From the NCBI RefSeq assembly GCF_014207745.1, contig NZ_JACHJB010000002.1, forward strand, positions 1,488,001 to 1,552,000: DNA of 64,000 nt, in the 5' to 3' direction. The notes below the pieces were generated by a model, which had not been told where the DNA came from, made no database searches, and worked only from the letters and a program-made list of their open reading frames with translations. The position numbers and the translations under genes are program-made. This document shows, in pieces, positions 51,099 through 59,783 of the stretch. The stretch comes from Nonomuraea muscovyensis. Its GTDB lineage: Bacteria > Actinomycetota > Actinomycetes > Streptosporangiales > Streptosporangiaceae. Within the stretch, counting starts at the first letter, position 1; every line of letters begins with the position of its first letter.

Positions 51099-52457
51099 TT
51101 ACATTCCGGCGATCAGTTTGTCCACCCGTTCGTCGACGCTGCGGAAGGGGTCCTTGCACAGCACCGTGCGCTGCGCCTGGTCGTTCAGCTTCAGATGCAC
51201 CCAGTCGACCGTGAAGTCACGCCGCTTCTCCTGCGCCTTGCGGATGAACTCCCCGCGCAGCCGCGCCCGGGTCGTCTGCGGCGGCACCGACTTCGCCTCG
51301 AAGATCTTCAGGTCGGACGCCACCCGCTCGACCGAGCCGCGCTTCTGCAGCAGGTAGTACAGGCCCCGCTTGCGGTGCACGTCGTGGTAGGCCAGATCGA
51401 GCTGCGCCACCCGCGGCGACGACAGCGGCAGGTCGTACTTCTTGCGGTAGCGCTCGATGAGCTGGTATTTCGTCACCCAGTCGATCTCGCGGGCCACCAG
51501 GTCGAGGTTGCCCGTCTCGACCGCGGTCAGGGTGCGCTCCCACAGCTCCAGCACCCGCTTGGCGATCGGGTCGCCGCCGCGCCGCTCGACGAAGTCCTTC
51601 GCCTTGGACAGGTACTCCTGCTGGATCTCCAGGCTCGACGCCTCGCGCCCGTTGGCCAGCCGCACCCTCCGGCGGCCCGTCATGTCGTGCGACACCTCGC
51701 GGATCGCCCGGATCGGGTTCTCCAGCGACAGATCGCGCATCACCGTACCCGCCTCGATCATGCGCAGCACCAGGTCGGTGGCGCCGACCTTGAGCAGCAT
51801 GGTCGACTCGCTCATGTTGGAGTCGCCCACGATGACGTGCAGGCGGCGGAACCGCTCGGCGTCGGCGTGCGGCTCGTCGCGCGTGTTGATGATCGGCCTG
51901 CTGCGCGTGGTGGCGCTGGAGACGCCCTCCCAGATGTGCTCGGCCCGCTGCGAGACGCAGTAGACGGCGCCGCGCGGCGTCTGCAGCACCTTGCCGGCGC
52001 CGCAGATGATCTGCCGCGTCACGAGGAACGGGATGAGCACGTCGGCCAGCCGGCCGAACTCGCCGTGCCTGCCGACGAGGTAGTTCTCGTGGCAGCCGTA
52101 GGAGTTGCCGGCGGAGTCGGTGTTGTTCTTGAACAGGTAGATGTCGCCGGCGATGCCCTCCTCGCGCAGGCGCTTCTCGGCGTCGACCAGCAGGCCCTCG
52201 AGGATGCGCTCGCCCGCCTTGTCGTGGGTGACGAGCTCGATGACGTTGTCACACTCGGGTGTTGCGTATTCGGGATGGCTGCCCACGTCGAGGTACAGGC
52301 GTGCGCCGTTGCGGAGGAAGACGTTGCTCGATCGGCCCCAGGACACGACCCGCCGGAACAGGTAGCGCGCGACCTCGTCCGGCGACAGCCTGCGCTGTCC
52401 CCGGAACGTGCAGGTGACGCCGTACTCGTTCTCCAGCCCGAAGATGCGACGATCCAT
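51099..52457 (-). CDS. pafA: Proteasome accessory factor PafA, Pup ligase
   Basis: 452 residues from ATG at 52457 (GAGGTG upstream). The carboxylate-amine ligase core begins R-R-I-F-G-L-E-N-E-Y-G-V, followed by Y-L-D-V-G-S-H-P-E-Y-A-T-P-E, F-K-N-N-T-D, Y-G-C-H-E-N-Y and I-I-N-T-R-D-E-P-H-A-D. It lacks the N-terminal loop insertion that marks Dop. PafA attaches the C-terminal Glu of Pup to substrate lysines using ATP. It is the downstream end of the proteasome locus. Confidence 0.96.
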   Translation of the reverse strand: MDRRIFGLENEYGVTCTFRGQRRLSPDEVARYLFRRVVSWGRSSNVFLRNGARLYLDVGSHPEYATPECDNVIELVTHDKAGERILEGLLVDAEKRLREEGIAGDIYLFKNNTDSAGNSYGCHENYLVGRHGEFGRLADVLIPFLVTRQIICGAGKVLQTPRGAVYCVSQRAEHIWEGVSSATTRSRPIINTRDEPHADAERFRRLHVIVGDSNMSESTMLLKVGATDLVLRMIEAGTVMRDLSLENPIRAIREVSHDMTGRRRVRLANGREASSLEIQQEYLSKAKDFVERRGGDPIAKRVLELWERTLTAVETGNLDLVAREIDWVTKYQLIERYRKKYDLPLSSPRVAQLDLAYHDVHRKRGLYYLLQKRGSVERVASDLKIFEAKSVPPQTTRARLRGEFIRKAQEKRRDFTVDWVHLKLNDQAQRTVLCKDPFRSVDERVDKLIAGM

Positions 52458-52562
52458 CACCTCACACTATGCCCACGGATCGGCCAACGGGAGAGATCTC
52501 CCGCGGTGTTTTGCCGCCCGGTGTCCCGCCGCGCACGTCTTCGGGCACGCCGGGACGGTCCG

Positions 52563-53114
52563 CTACGGGGTGTAGATCTCCTGGATCTTCACGATGGCGC
52601 CCTTGTGGACCGTGATGAGCGCCGGCCGCTCCAGCCGCTTGGCCACGATCGAGCGGGAGCAGCGCTTGGCCCCCAGCCCCGTCCCGCGGTCGACCGTCAG
52701 GTCCGTGCCGACCTTGCCGCAGCCCAGGGCCGACAGATAGACGAGCCCGCGGGAGACGCGGGAGGCGTAGGCCATCACGTCACCCTCGGGCGGCCCCACG
52801 AACCGCCCCTCGGTGTGGGTGCCCTTCTTCCACCTGATCGGCTCGTACTCGGCTACGCCGCCGCGCAGGTGCGTGATCCGGCCGCGCAGGATGCCGTCGT
52901 GCCGGGAGTGGATCCGCTTGGTGAAGTCGTGCTTCGGATCCTTCTGGAAGGTCGTGCCGAAGATCTTGGGCGCCTTGTACCCGGGGGCGGCCCGCAGCAC
53001 GATCGGGGCGGCGGTGCCGGTGACGGCCGAGGCGCTCGCCACCACCGCACCGGACGTCAGAGCCAGGGCCGCGGCGCCGCCGCCCGCGAGCAGGACACGC
53101 GAGAAGGTCTTCAT
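52563..53114 (-). CDS. Secreted protein of unknown function
   Basis: 183 residues from ATG at 53114, which gives a standard signal peptide (basic K-T-F-S-R, hydrophobic V-L-L-A-G-G-G-A-A-A-L-A-L, cleavage near A-S-A). The mature part is about 150 residues, basic, with one Cys pair (A-L-G-C-G-K and K-R-C-S-R) and beta-strand texture. No family recognised. It stands alone between pafA and the SIMPL gene. Confidence 0.65.
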   Translation of the reverse strand: MKTFSRVLLAGGGAAALALTSGAVVASASAVTGTAAPIVLRAAPGYKAPKIFGTTFQKDPKHDFTKRIHSRHDGILRGRITHLRGGVAEYEPIRWKKGTHTEGRFVGPPEGDVMAYASRVSRGLVYLSALGCGKVGTDLTVDRGTGLGAKRCSRSIVAKRLERPALITVHKGAIVKIQEIYTP

Positions 53115-53459
53115 GCTCAGGTGAGACCCCTGCCCAGCACCCCCGGTTCGCCCCGGCAAACGTGATTCAGATCACACACCCGGGCTGTGGCCGTCGCCCG
53201 GGGGACGCGCACAGCCGCGGGCCAGGATGGACGGCCCGCCGCCGGCCGATGTGCCGTGCGAGGCCCCGCGAGCTTGCCGCCCTCCGGGGCGTCGCTGCTG
53301 GGTGAGGCTCGGGAAAGGCGCTGCCTCGCGGGCATGATTCTGCAGGATCGGGGTTCTGGCAGTGGGATGGTTCTGACGCTTGGGGTTCTGGCGTGGGGGT
53401 TCCGGCGTGGGGGTTCCGGTGTGGGGAGTTCTGGCGAACGGGGGGAGGTTGTCGCCGGG
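53115..53459. other. 345-bp intergenic region with G-rich repeats
   Basis: No gene supported. From about 53345 to 53455 the plus strand carries repeated GGGGGTTCCGGCGTG-like units of about 15 bp, each with a run of four or five G. They could fold as a G-quadruplex in single-stranded form. The region lies downstream of the minus-strand SIMPL gene. Confidence 0.55.
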
Positions 53460-54176
53460 TCAGATCAGCTCGTACACCGCACGGACGGTCACGGTGACCG
53501 CCCCCTGGCCGGGGCTGATGAACGACTGGTCGGCCGCCAGAGCGAACCGGGACGTCGGCGTGTCGCTCTCCTCCTCCAGCTTCACGACGCGGCCGAGCTT
53601 GCGCCCGCTGAGCGCCGCGTACTCCTGGGCCCTGACGAGCGCGTCACGGTAGGCCGCCGCGCGCGCCTTCGCGACGAGCGGCTGCACCTTGGAGACCTCG
53701 AACGAGATGCCGTTGATCCGGACCTCCTCACCCACGGCCGCGACGGCGTCGACCACCGCGTCGGCCTTCGACAGGTCGCGCAGCAGCACCTCCACGTTCT
53801 GCGACGCCTGGTAGCCCGCGACCTTGATGCCGTCCTGGTGGTAGTCCGCCCCGAATCCGAGGCCGCTCGTCTGCATGTCGCTCCCCGCGATGCCGGCCGA
53901 GGCGAGCGCCTCGGTCAGCTTGGCCCTGGCGCTCTTGACGGCCGCGAACGCCTCGGCGGCCCGGCCCTTGTGCACCTCGACGCCCACGTACAGGCGCATC
54001 GCGTCCGGCGCGGCGGAGACGCTGCCCTTGCCGACGACGGTGATCTCGGCCCGCCCGCTCGCCACGGCCGGCGGGGCGGAGGCGGAGGCGGACTCGGACA
54101 GGGCCAGTGCGGGAGCGGCCTGCGCTCCCAGGAGGGCGAAGGCCGCGGAGGCCAGTACGACGCTCAACTTGGTCAT
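53460..54176 (-). CDS. Secreted SIMPL-domain (DUF541) protein
   Basis: 238 residues from ATG at 54176. The signal peptide has a hydrophobic core (V-V-L-A-S-A-A-F-A-L-L-G) with cleavage near A-L-A. The SIMPL/DUF541 fold shows I-T-V-V-G-K-G-S-V-S-A-A-P-D-A, M-Q-T-S-G-L-G-F, Y-Q-A-S-Q-N-V-E-V and R-A-A-A-Y-R-D-A. SIMPL proteins form periplasmic or cell-wall oligomeric assemblies; the exact role is unknown. Confidence 0.85.
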   Translation of the reverse strand: MTKLSVVLASAAFALLGAQAAPALALSESASASAPPAVASGRAEITVVGKGSVSAAPDAMRLYVGVEVHKGRAAEAFAAVKSARAKLTEALASAGIAGSDMQTSGLGFGADYHQDGIKVAGYQASQNVEVLLRDLSKADAVVDAVAAVGEEVRINGISFEVSKVQPLVAKARAAAYRDALVRAQEYAALSGRKLGRVVKLEEESDTPTSRFALAADQSFISPGQGAVTVTVRAVYELI

Positions 54177-54336
54177 GGGCACATGGCACCACCGGGCGGG
54201 CTCCACTCCGCGCCGCCCACACCCGGGGATGCCGAGACTTGACCGGCACCCGGACGAGGCGGGGTAGCGTCGTCGTCTCCCTTTGCACTCCTCCGCCGCC
54301 CGGCACCCAAGGAACGGGCAGACGGAGGACGATGCC

Positions 54337-54416
54337 GAAGCCCCGAAGCCCCGAAGCCCCGAAGCCCCGAAGCCCCGAAGCCCCGAAGCCCCGAAGCCCC
54401 GAAGCCCCGAAGCCGT
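54337..54416. repeat. 8-bp minisatellite downstream of prcA
   Basis: Nine perfect GAAGCCCC copies (54337-54408) plus a partial tenth. It begins about 20 bp beyond the prcA stop, in the 3' untranslated part of the minus-strand operon. The period is not a multiple of three, so it is not a coding repeat. Copy number is likely to vary between strains. Confidence 0.85.
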
Positions 54417-54436
54417 CGGCGCGTCCCCCAGGGGCG

Positions 54437-55231
54437 TTACAGCGGCGAGGAGCCGTCGTCCACGTCGCCGTCCGGGGCGGTCGGCGGGGGCGTCTCGCCC
54501 GGCTCGGCCGGCGCCGAGTCGGCGGCCGGCGGCGGGGTGGCCGTCCCCTGGGACAGCAGCCGCTCCAGACGCGGACCCGTCAGGCGCTGGAACTTGCGGT
54601 GCTCCCGTGTGCGGTCGAGCACCGCCACCTCGAGCTGAGCCACCGGCGGCCGCTCGCCGCCCGGCTCGGTCAGCGCCGTCAGCGCCACCCCCAGCGCCTC
54701 GGCCAGCGGCATGCCCTCCCGGTAGTGCTCCTTCAGCCGGGTCGCCACCGCCTCGGCCTGGCCGCCCATCGCCGCGAAGCCGTGCTCGTCGAAGACCGAC
54801 CCGTCGAACGTCAACCGGTAGATCGCGTCGCCGTCGGGCGTGTCGCCCACCTCGGCCACGACGACCTCCACCTCGAGCGACTTGATCGACTCGGTGAAGA
54901 TGCGGCCCAGGTTGGAGGCGTAGAGGTTGGCCAGGCCACGGCCCGTCACGTCGGAACGGTCGTAGGTGTAGCCGTTGATGTCGGCGTAGCGGATGCCGCC
55001 GAGCCGCAGCTCCTCGAACTCGTTGTAGCGGCCGACCGCCGCGAACCCGATGCGGTCGTAGATCTCGCTGATCTTGTGCAGCGCCCGCGACGGGTTGGGC
55101 GCCACGAACAGGATGCCGTCCTCGTACTGCAGCACCACGACGCTGCGGCCCCGCGCGATGCCCTTACGCGCGTAGTCCGCCTTGTCCCGCATGATCTGCT
55201 CAGGGGACGCATATCCGAAAGGCATGGACAC
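54437..55231 (-). CDS. prcA: 20S proteasome alpha subunit PrcA
   Basis: 264 residues. The alpha-subunit N-terminal helix region S-P-E-Q-I-M-R-D-K-A-D-Y-A-R-K-G-I-A-R-G is clear, and the fold continues through R-I-G-F-A-A-V-G-R-Y-N-E-F. The tail (after about 225) is Pro/Ala/Glu-rich. Alpha rings gate the core and receive the C-terminus of the ATPase. GTG 55231 or ATG 55225 may start it; the gap to prcB is 14 bp. Confidence 0.96.
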   Translation of the reverse strand: MSMPFGYASPEQIMRDKADYARKGIARGRSVVVLQYEDGILFVAPNPSRALHKISEIYDRIGFAAVGRYNEFEELRLGGIRYADINGYTYDRSDVTGRGLANLYASNLGRIFTESIKSLEVEVVVAEVGDTPDGDAIYRLTFDGSVFDEHGFAAMGGQAEAVATRLKEHYREGMPLAEALGVALTALTEPGGERPPVAQLEVAVLDRTREHRKFQRLTGPRLERLLSQGTATPPPAADSAPAEPGETPPPTAPDGDVDDGSSPL

Positions 55232-55245
55232 CTTGATGGTCCTTT

Positions 55246-56094
55246 CTAGCGCAGCGGGGCGATGGGGCCGTCAGGAGCGATCATGCGCGCGTCGAGCATC
55301 TGCTCGACGTAGCCCGACACCTCGTCCTCGGTCAGACGGCGGTAGCCGTCGGCGTCGATCACCGACACGATCGGCCAGATCTTCCGCGTCACGTCAGGCC
55401 CGCCGGTCGCCGAGTCGTCGTCGGCCGCGTCGTACAGCGCCTGGATGAGCGTCATCACCATGTCGTCGGCCGAGGCGTCCTCGCGGTAGAGCTTCTTCAG
55501 CGATCCCCGCGCGAAGATCGAACCGGAGCCGATCGCGTCGAACCGCTCACGCTCGTACGGCCCGCCCGCCACGTCGTAGCTGAAGATCCGCCCCCCGTCG
55601 CGGTCGGGGTCGTAGGCCGCGAACAGCGGCACCACCACCAGCCCCTGCATCGCCATGCCGAGGTTGCCGCGGATCATCGTGGCCAGCCGGTTGGCCTTGC
55701 CCGCCACCGACAGCGTGCGGCCTTCCATCTTCTCGTAGTGCTCCAGCTCCACCCGGTAGAGCCGGGCCATCTCGATGCCGGTGCTGGCCGTGCCCGCGAT
55801 GCCCATGCAGGAGTAGTCGTCGGTGCGGAACACCTTCTCGACGTCACGCTGGGAGATGATGTTGCCGGAGGTGGCCCGCCGGTCGCCCGCCATCACCACG
55901 CCACCGGCGAAGGTGGCGGCGACGATCGTGGTCGCGTGCGGGACCTGGTCACCGATCGGAGTGGCGAGGACGCTGTCTCGCTGCGGCAGCAACTCGGGCG
56001 CGTACGACCCCACGAACTCCGTGAACGACGAACTCCCCGTGTTGCTGAAAAAATGGTTCACCAAGCCGGCGGGCAGATCCCTGTGCGATGCCAC
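55246..56094 (-). CDS. prcB: 20S proteasome beta subunit PrcB
   Basis: 282 residues from GTG at 56094 (GGGAGG upstream). A 54-residue propeptide ends at P-H-A, and maturation exposes the catalytic Thr in T-T-I-V-A-A. The residue before the cleavage is Ala rather than the common Gly. The active-site set follows: A-G-D-R-R-A-T and the Lys equivalent in V-E-K-V. Beta rings carry the protease sites. In the operon it precedes prcA. Confidence 0.96.
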   Translation of the reverse strand: MASHRDLPAGLVNHFFSNTGSSSFTEFVGSYAPELLPQRDSVLATPIGDQVPHATTIVAATFAGGVVMAGDRRATSGNIISQRDVEKVFRTDDYSCMGIAGTASTGIEMARLYRVELEHYEKMEGRTLSVAGKANRLATMIRGNLGMAMQGLVVVPLFAAYDPDRDGGRIFSYDVAGGPYERERFDAIGSGSIFARGSLKKLYREDASADDMVMTLIQALYDAADDDSATGGPDVTRKIWPIVSVIDADGYRRLTEDEVSGYVEQMLDARMIAPDGPIAPLR

Positions 56095-56271
56095 GCGACT
56101 CCCTCCCAAAGGTCAGTGTTCCTAGGGCGACCCTACTCATGTTGGGTTGCTGTCTGCACTTCCCACGATCAGCTCACGGCGAACCGGGTCACCAGATCGT
56201 TCTTTACGCACCGCGGCCGCCGTGCGACCGTCAAGGTGTCCGTACCGCGTCCGCCCCCGGAGGAGGCCGGC

Positions 56272-57636
56272 ATGCGACCCGCTCCCCGCTCCGCGGCGGC
56301 CGCCGCGCTCGCCGTCCTCGCCCTCGCCTCCTGCGCCGACGGCCCCGCCGGGCGCGAGAGCGTCACCCTCACCATCGCCGCCAACGCCATCTCCGGCGGC
56401 AAGAACTCCGAGTCGGCCGACTGGGTCAAACGGTGGGTCATCCCCGGCTTCGAACGGGCCCACCCCGGCGTCAAGGTGCTCTTCCAGCCGAGCGGCGTCG
56501 ACGACGAGCAGTACAAGACGAAGATCGCGCTCGACTTCAGGTCCGGCAAGGCCGCGGACGTCGTCGACGTGGACGGCATCTGGGTGGGCGAGTTCGCCCA
56601 GGCCGGCTACATCAGGCCGCTCGCCGACGTCGCCGGGCCCGCCGTCGGCTCCTGGGAGGGCTGGTCGCAGATCCCGGAGGCCGTGCAGGGACTCGGCGTC
56701 TTCGACGGCAAGAAGTACGGCCTGCCGCAGGGCACCGACGGGCGCGTCCTGTTCTACAACAAGACCCTGTTCGCCAGGGCCGGACTGCCCGAGCCATGGC
56801 GCCCGCAGAGCTGGCAGGACATCATCGACGCCGGCGTCGGGCTGAAGTCCGCCGGCGTCGCCACCCCCATCCAGATCAACGCCGGCACCGCCATGGGCGA
56901 GGCCACCACCATGCAGGGCGTCCTCCCCCTGCTCGCCGGAGCCGGAGCCGAGATCCACGCCGACGGCAAGTGGACCGGCGCCTCCCGCGCCATGAAGGAC
57001 GTCCTCGGCTTCTACCAGCGCGTGTACGGCGGCAGCGGCCTCGGCGACCCCAGGCTGCAGAAGGACGCCAAGGGCCGTGACAAGTCCTTCCAGCGCTTCG
57101 CCGAAGGCCGGATCGCCATCCTGGCCGAGAGCGACTACTTCTGGCGCGCCGTCATCGACCCCCGCGACGGCATCGCCCCCATGAAGGACCGCGACACCGC
57201 CGTCGGCTTCACCAGGATCCCGGCCATCCGCCCCGGCGCGGGCATCCGCGGCCAGGACCACGTCAGCATGTCCGGCGGCGCCGTACGCGTCCTCAACCCC
57301 GCCTCCCGGCACCCGGCGCTCGCCTGGCAGCTGCTCGCCTTCATGCACGGTCCGGAAGCCACCAAGTCCCAGCTCGCCGGGCAGGCGCGCATCAGCTCGC
57401 GCGGCGACGTCAACGACGAGGTGCTGGCCGACGACCCCCTGCTCGAGTTCGTCGCCGACGAGGTGCTGCCCCTCACCGCCTACCGGCCGGGACTCGCCGT
57501 CTACCCGCAGGTGTCCGCCGCCCTTCAGGAGGCCACCTCCGCCGTCGTCAACGGCCGCGACCCCGCCGAGGCGGCCGCGGTCTACCGGGCCCGCCTGGAA
57601 GACCTCGTCGGCGGCCCGGCCCACGTCAGCGGTTGA
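56272..57636 (+). CDS. Orphan sugar ABC transporter substrate-binding lipoprotein
   Basis: 454 residues from ATG at 56272, with GGAGGAGG upstream. Lipobox L-A-S-C (Cys21). Family 1 extracellular solute-binding fold: W-V-K-R-W-V-I-P-G-F-E-R-A-H-P-G-V, Y-G-L-P-Q-G-T-D-G-R-V-L-F-Y-N-K, and a conserved A-W-Q-L-L-A-F segment. No permease or ATPase is adjacent; the next gene, 44 bp on, is a DNA polymerase. It is oriented against the proteasome genes and probably was inserted into the locus. The substrate is unknown. Confidence 0.85.
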   Translation: MRPAPRSAAAAALAVLALASCADGPAGRESVTLTIAANAISGGKNSESADWVKRWVIPGFERAHPGVKVLFQPSGVDDEQYKTKIALDFRSGKAADVVDVDGIWVGEFAQAGYIRPLADVAGPAVGSWEGWSQIPEAVQGLGVFDGKKYGLPQGTDGRVLFYNKTLFARAGLPEPWRPQSWQDIIDAGVGLKSAGVATPIQINAGTAMGEATTMQGVLPLLAGAGAEIHADGKWTGASRAMKDVLGFYQRVYGGSGLGDPRLQKDAKGRDKSFQRFAEGRIAILAESDYFWRAVIDPRDGIAPMKDRDTAVGFTRIPAIRPGAGIRGQDHVSMSGGAVRVLNPASRHPALAWQLLAFMHGPEATKSQLAGQARISSRGDVNDEVLADDPLLEFVADEVLPLTAYRPGLAVYPQVSAALQEATSAVVNGRDPAEAAAVYRARLEDLVGGPAHVSG

Positions 57637-57680
57637 CCCGCCCCGTGGCGGCGGCCGCCCGCGGGGATGATACTGACAGC

Positions 57681-58766
57681 ATGACCACCGGGTCCGGCCC
57701 GGCCGCGCGCGACTGGGTCCTGCATGTCGACCTCGACCAGTTCATCGCCGCCGTCGAACTCCTGCGCCACCCCGAGCTGCGCGGCCGTCCCGTCGTCGTC
57801 GGCGGCTCGGGCGACCCCACCCGGCCGCGTACCGTCGCCGCCACGGCCACCTACGAGGCGCGCGCGTACGGCGTCCACTCCGGCATGCCGCTGCGCACCG
57901 CCCTCAGGCGCTGCCCCGAGGCGGTCTTCCTGCCCAGCGACCCACCCGCCTACGAGGCCGCCTCCGAACGCGTCATGGCCGTCCTGCGCGGCTTCCCGGT
58001 GAAGGTCGAGGTGTGGGGCTGGGACGAGGCGTTCGTCGGCGCCACCACCGACGACCCCGAGTCCCTCGCCGCCGGCCTGCGGCGAGCCGTGCTCGACGCC
58101 ACCCGGTTGTCGTGTTCCGTCGGCATCGGCGACAACAAGCACCAGGCCAAACTCGCCTCCGCCTTCGCCAAGCCCGCCGGCGTCTACCGGCTCACCGGTG
58201 CCGAATGGGCCGAGGTCATGGACGACCGGCCCACCGACGCGCTGTGGGGCGTCGGCGCCAAGACCGCCGGGAAGCTCGCCGGACTCGGCCTGCACACCGT
58301 CGGCCGGCTGGCCGCCGCCGACCCCGCCGAACTGGCCCGCCACTTCGGCCCCACCAACGGCCCCTGGCTGCGCTACCTCGCCCAGGGCAGGGGTGAGAGC
58401 GAGGTCAGCACCACTCCGTGGGTGCCGCGCGGTCACGGCCGCGAGACCACCTTCCCCGCGGACCTCACCGACGCCCGCGAGATCGCCGCCCGCGTCGCCG
58501 CGCTGGCCGGACAGGTCGCGCGCGAGGCCGCCGCGGAAGGGCGCGCCGCCGTCCGGGTCACGGTCAAGGTACGGTTCGCGCCCTTCCTCACGCGCACCCG
58601 CCAGTCGAAGCTGCCGGGGCCCACCGCCGACCCCGCCACGTTGACCGACGCCGCCCTGGCCGTGCTGGGCCGCTTCGACCTCACCCGCCCGGTGCGGCTG
58701 CTGGGCGTCGCCGTGGAGTACGCCCCGCCCGCCGACGCCGCCTACACCCTGACCACCCTGGAGTAG
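57681..58766 (+). CDS. dinB: Y-family DNA polymerase IV, DinB2-like, with aliphatic steric gate
   Basis: 361 residues from ATG at 57681 (GATACT six bases upstream suggests a leaderless start). Catalytic carboxylates: Asp17 and Asp19 region in H-V-D-L-D-Q-F-I and Asp115-Glu116 in W-G-W-D-E-A-F. The finger motif Y-E-A-R-A-Y-G-V and the HhH G-V-G-A-K-T-A-G-K-L are present. The residue normally Phe or Tyr as sugar steric gate (second aromatic of D-x-D-x-F-F) is Ile22, as in mycobacterial DinB2 (Leu), which incorporates ribonucleotides. No clear C-terminal beta-clamp motif. It overlaps the convergent endonuclease gene by 25 bp. Confidence 0.9.
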   Translation: MTTGSGPAARDWVLHVDLDQFIAAVELLRHPELRGRPVVVGGSGDPTRPRTVAATATYEARAYGVHSGMPLRTALRRCPEAVFLPSDPPAYEAASERVMAVLRGFPVKVEVWGWDEAFVGATTDDPESLAAGLRRAVLDATRLSCSVGIGDNKHQAKLASAFAKPAGVYRLTGAEWAEVMDDRPTDALWGVGAKTAGKLAGLGLHTVGRLAAADPAELARHFGPTNGPWLRYLAQGRGESEVSTTPWVPRGHGRETTFPADLTDAREIAARVAALAGQVAREAAAEGRAAVRVTVKVRFAPFLTRTRQSKLPGPTADPATLTDAALAVLGRFDLTRPVRLLGVAVEYAPPADAAYTLTTLE

Positions 58767-59749
58767 AACTCCGACCGCGCCTCCTCGTCGGCCCGGTCCA
58801 GCCGCGCCGACTCCCGCGGCGACGGCTCCAGATCCATGTACTCCTCCGCCTGGACCGGCAGGGCCGCCTCCACGTACGCCAGCGCCCGTCGCACCACCCC
58901 GGGGTCGTCGCGGAACTGCCCGATGCCCGTGTTGCACGGCAGGCAGAGCGCGAAGCGCACCTCCCCCGTGCGATGGCAGTGGTCGACGTGCTCCGGCGGC
59001 CTGTCCCAGCACACCGCGCACAGGCCGTGCTGGTCGGCGATCATGCGCTCGACGTCCTCGTGCCGGACGTTGTAGCGCCGCGCCAGGTGGTGGCTCCGGC
59101 CCGGAGCCACGTCACCGCCGCGCCGTGGCGGGGGCGGCACCACGAACTCCGGCCGGAACACCTCCCCGTCCAGGTAGAGAGCGGCCAGCTCCAGCAGCAC
59201 CGTGTTGTCGCCGAAATGCCCGAGCCCGTTGTTGCAGTTGAAGCAGAGCACGCCCCGTACCTGACCGGTCCGGTGGCAGTGGTCGACGAAGGCGCCGGGC
59301 ACGGCCCGGCAGATGGCGCACAGCCCGCCCTGCCGGGCGAGCATGCGCCCGAAGTCGTCCTCGGTGATGCCGTAGCGGTATTTCAGCAGATAGTTGCGTT
59401 CACTTCCATGATTTTTGATCTTGTTGGCCAGCATCACCTGGGCATGACACACTTTGCAGTAACCGCTCAGCCCGTCGCCGCTGGAACGATTGCGCCCGAA
59501 GTCTGCCACGGGCATGACCTGAGCACATCGTGGGCAGTACTTGTGCCCCGGCAGCGCCTCGATCCGCTCCTTCACGGTCCTGCCCTGTTCGGCCCTGCGC
59601 TTGCGGTAGCTCTGCTTGGAGCGCACCCCGAAGCACACCTTGCAGTAGCGCGCACGCCCGTCGGCCATGCGCTTGTTGTGCCCGAACGCGGAGAGCGGCT
59701 TCTCCTCCCCACAGTCCGGACACCGCTTCGCCCCCTCAGGCGCTTCCAC
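58742..59749 (-). CDS. Zinc-ribbon protein with duplicated endonuclease VII (HNH) domains
   Basis: About 335 residues from a GTG at 59749; the start is uncertain since no good ribosome site is visible and the frame is open into pup. The N-terminus has two copies of a zinc module: C-P-D-C-G ... Y-C-K-V-C and C-P-R-C-A ... Y-C-K-V-C. Two recombination endonuclease VII domains follow, each with C-A-I/V-C, V-D-H-C-H-R-T-G and C-x-x-C-N, so both look catalytically complete. It lies 34 bp downstream of pup. From memory, Streptomyces also has such a gene between pup and prcB; its role in pupylation or DNA repair is unknown. Confidence 0.82.
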   Translation of the reverse strand: MEAPEGAKRCPDCGEEKPLSAFGHNKRMADGRARYCKVCFGVRSKQSYRKRRAEQGRTVKERIEALPGHKYCPRCAQVMPVADFGRNRSSGDGLSGYCKVCHAQVMLANKIKNHGSERNYLLKYRYGITEDDFGRMLARQGGLCAICRAVPGAFVDHCHRTGQVRGVLCFNCNNGLGHFGDNTVLLELAALYLDGEVFRPEFVVPPPPRRGGDVAPGRSHHLARRYNVRHEDVERMIADQHGLCAVCWDRPPEHVDHCHRTGEVRFALCLPCNTGIGQFRDDPGVVRRALAYVEAALPVQAEEYMDLEPSPRESARLDRADEEARSEFYSRVVRV

Positions 59750-59783
59750 CCGATAAGCCCGATTCGTACCTGTCCGCTTTCTC

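Noticed and set aside
54337..54416. CRISPR-like array
   Set aside because: The units are 8 bp without spacers, so it is a minisatellite; no cas genes are present.
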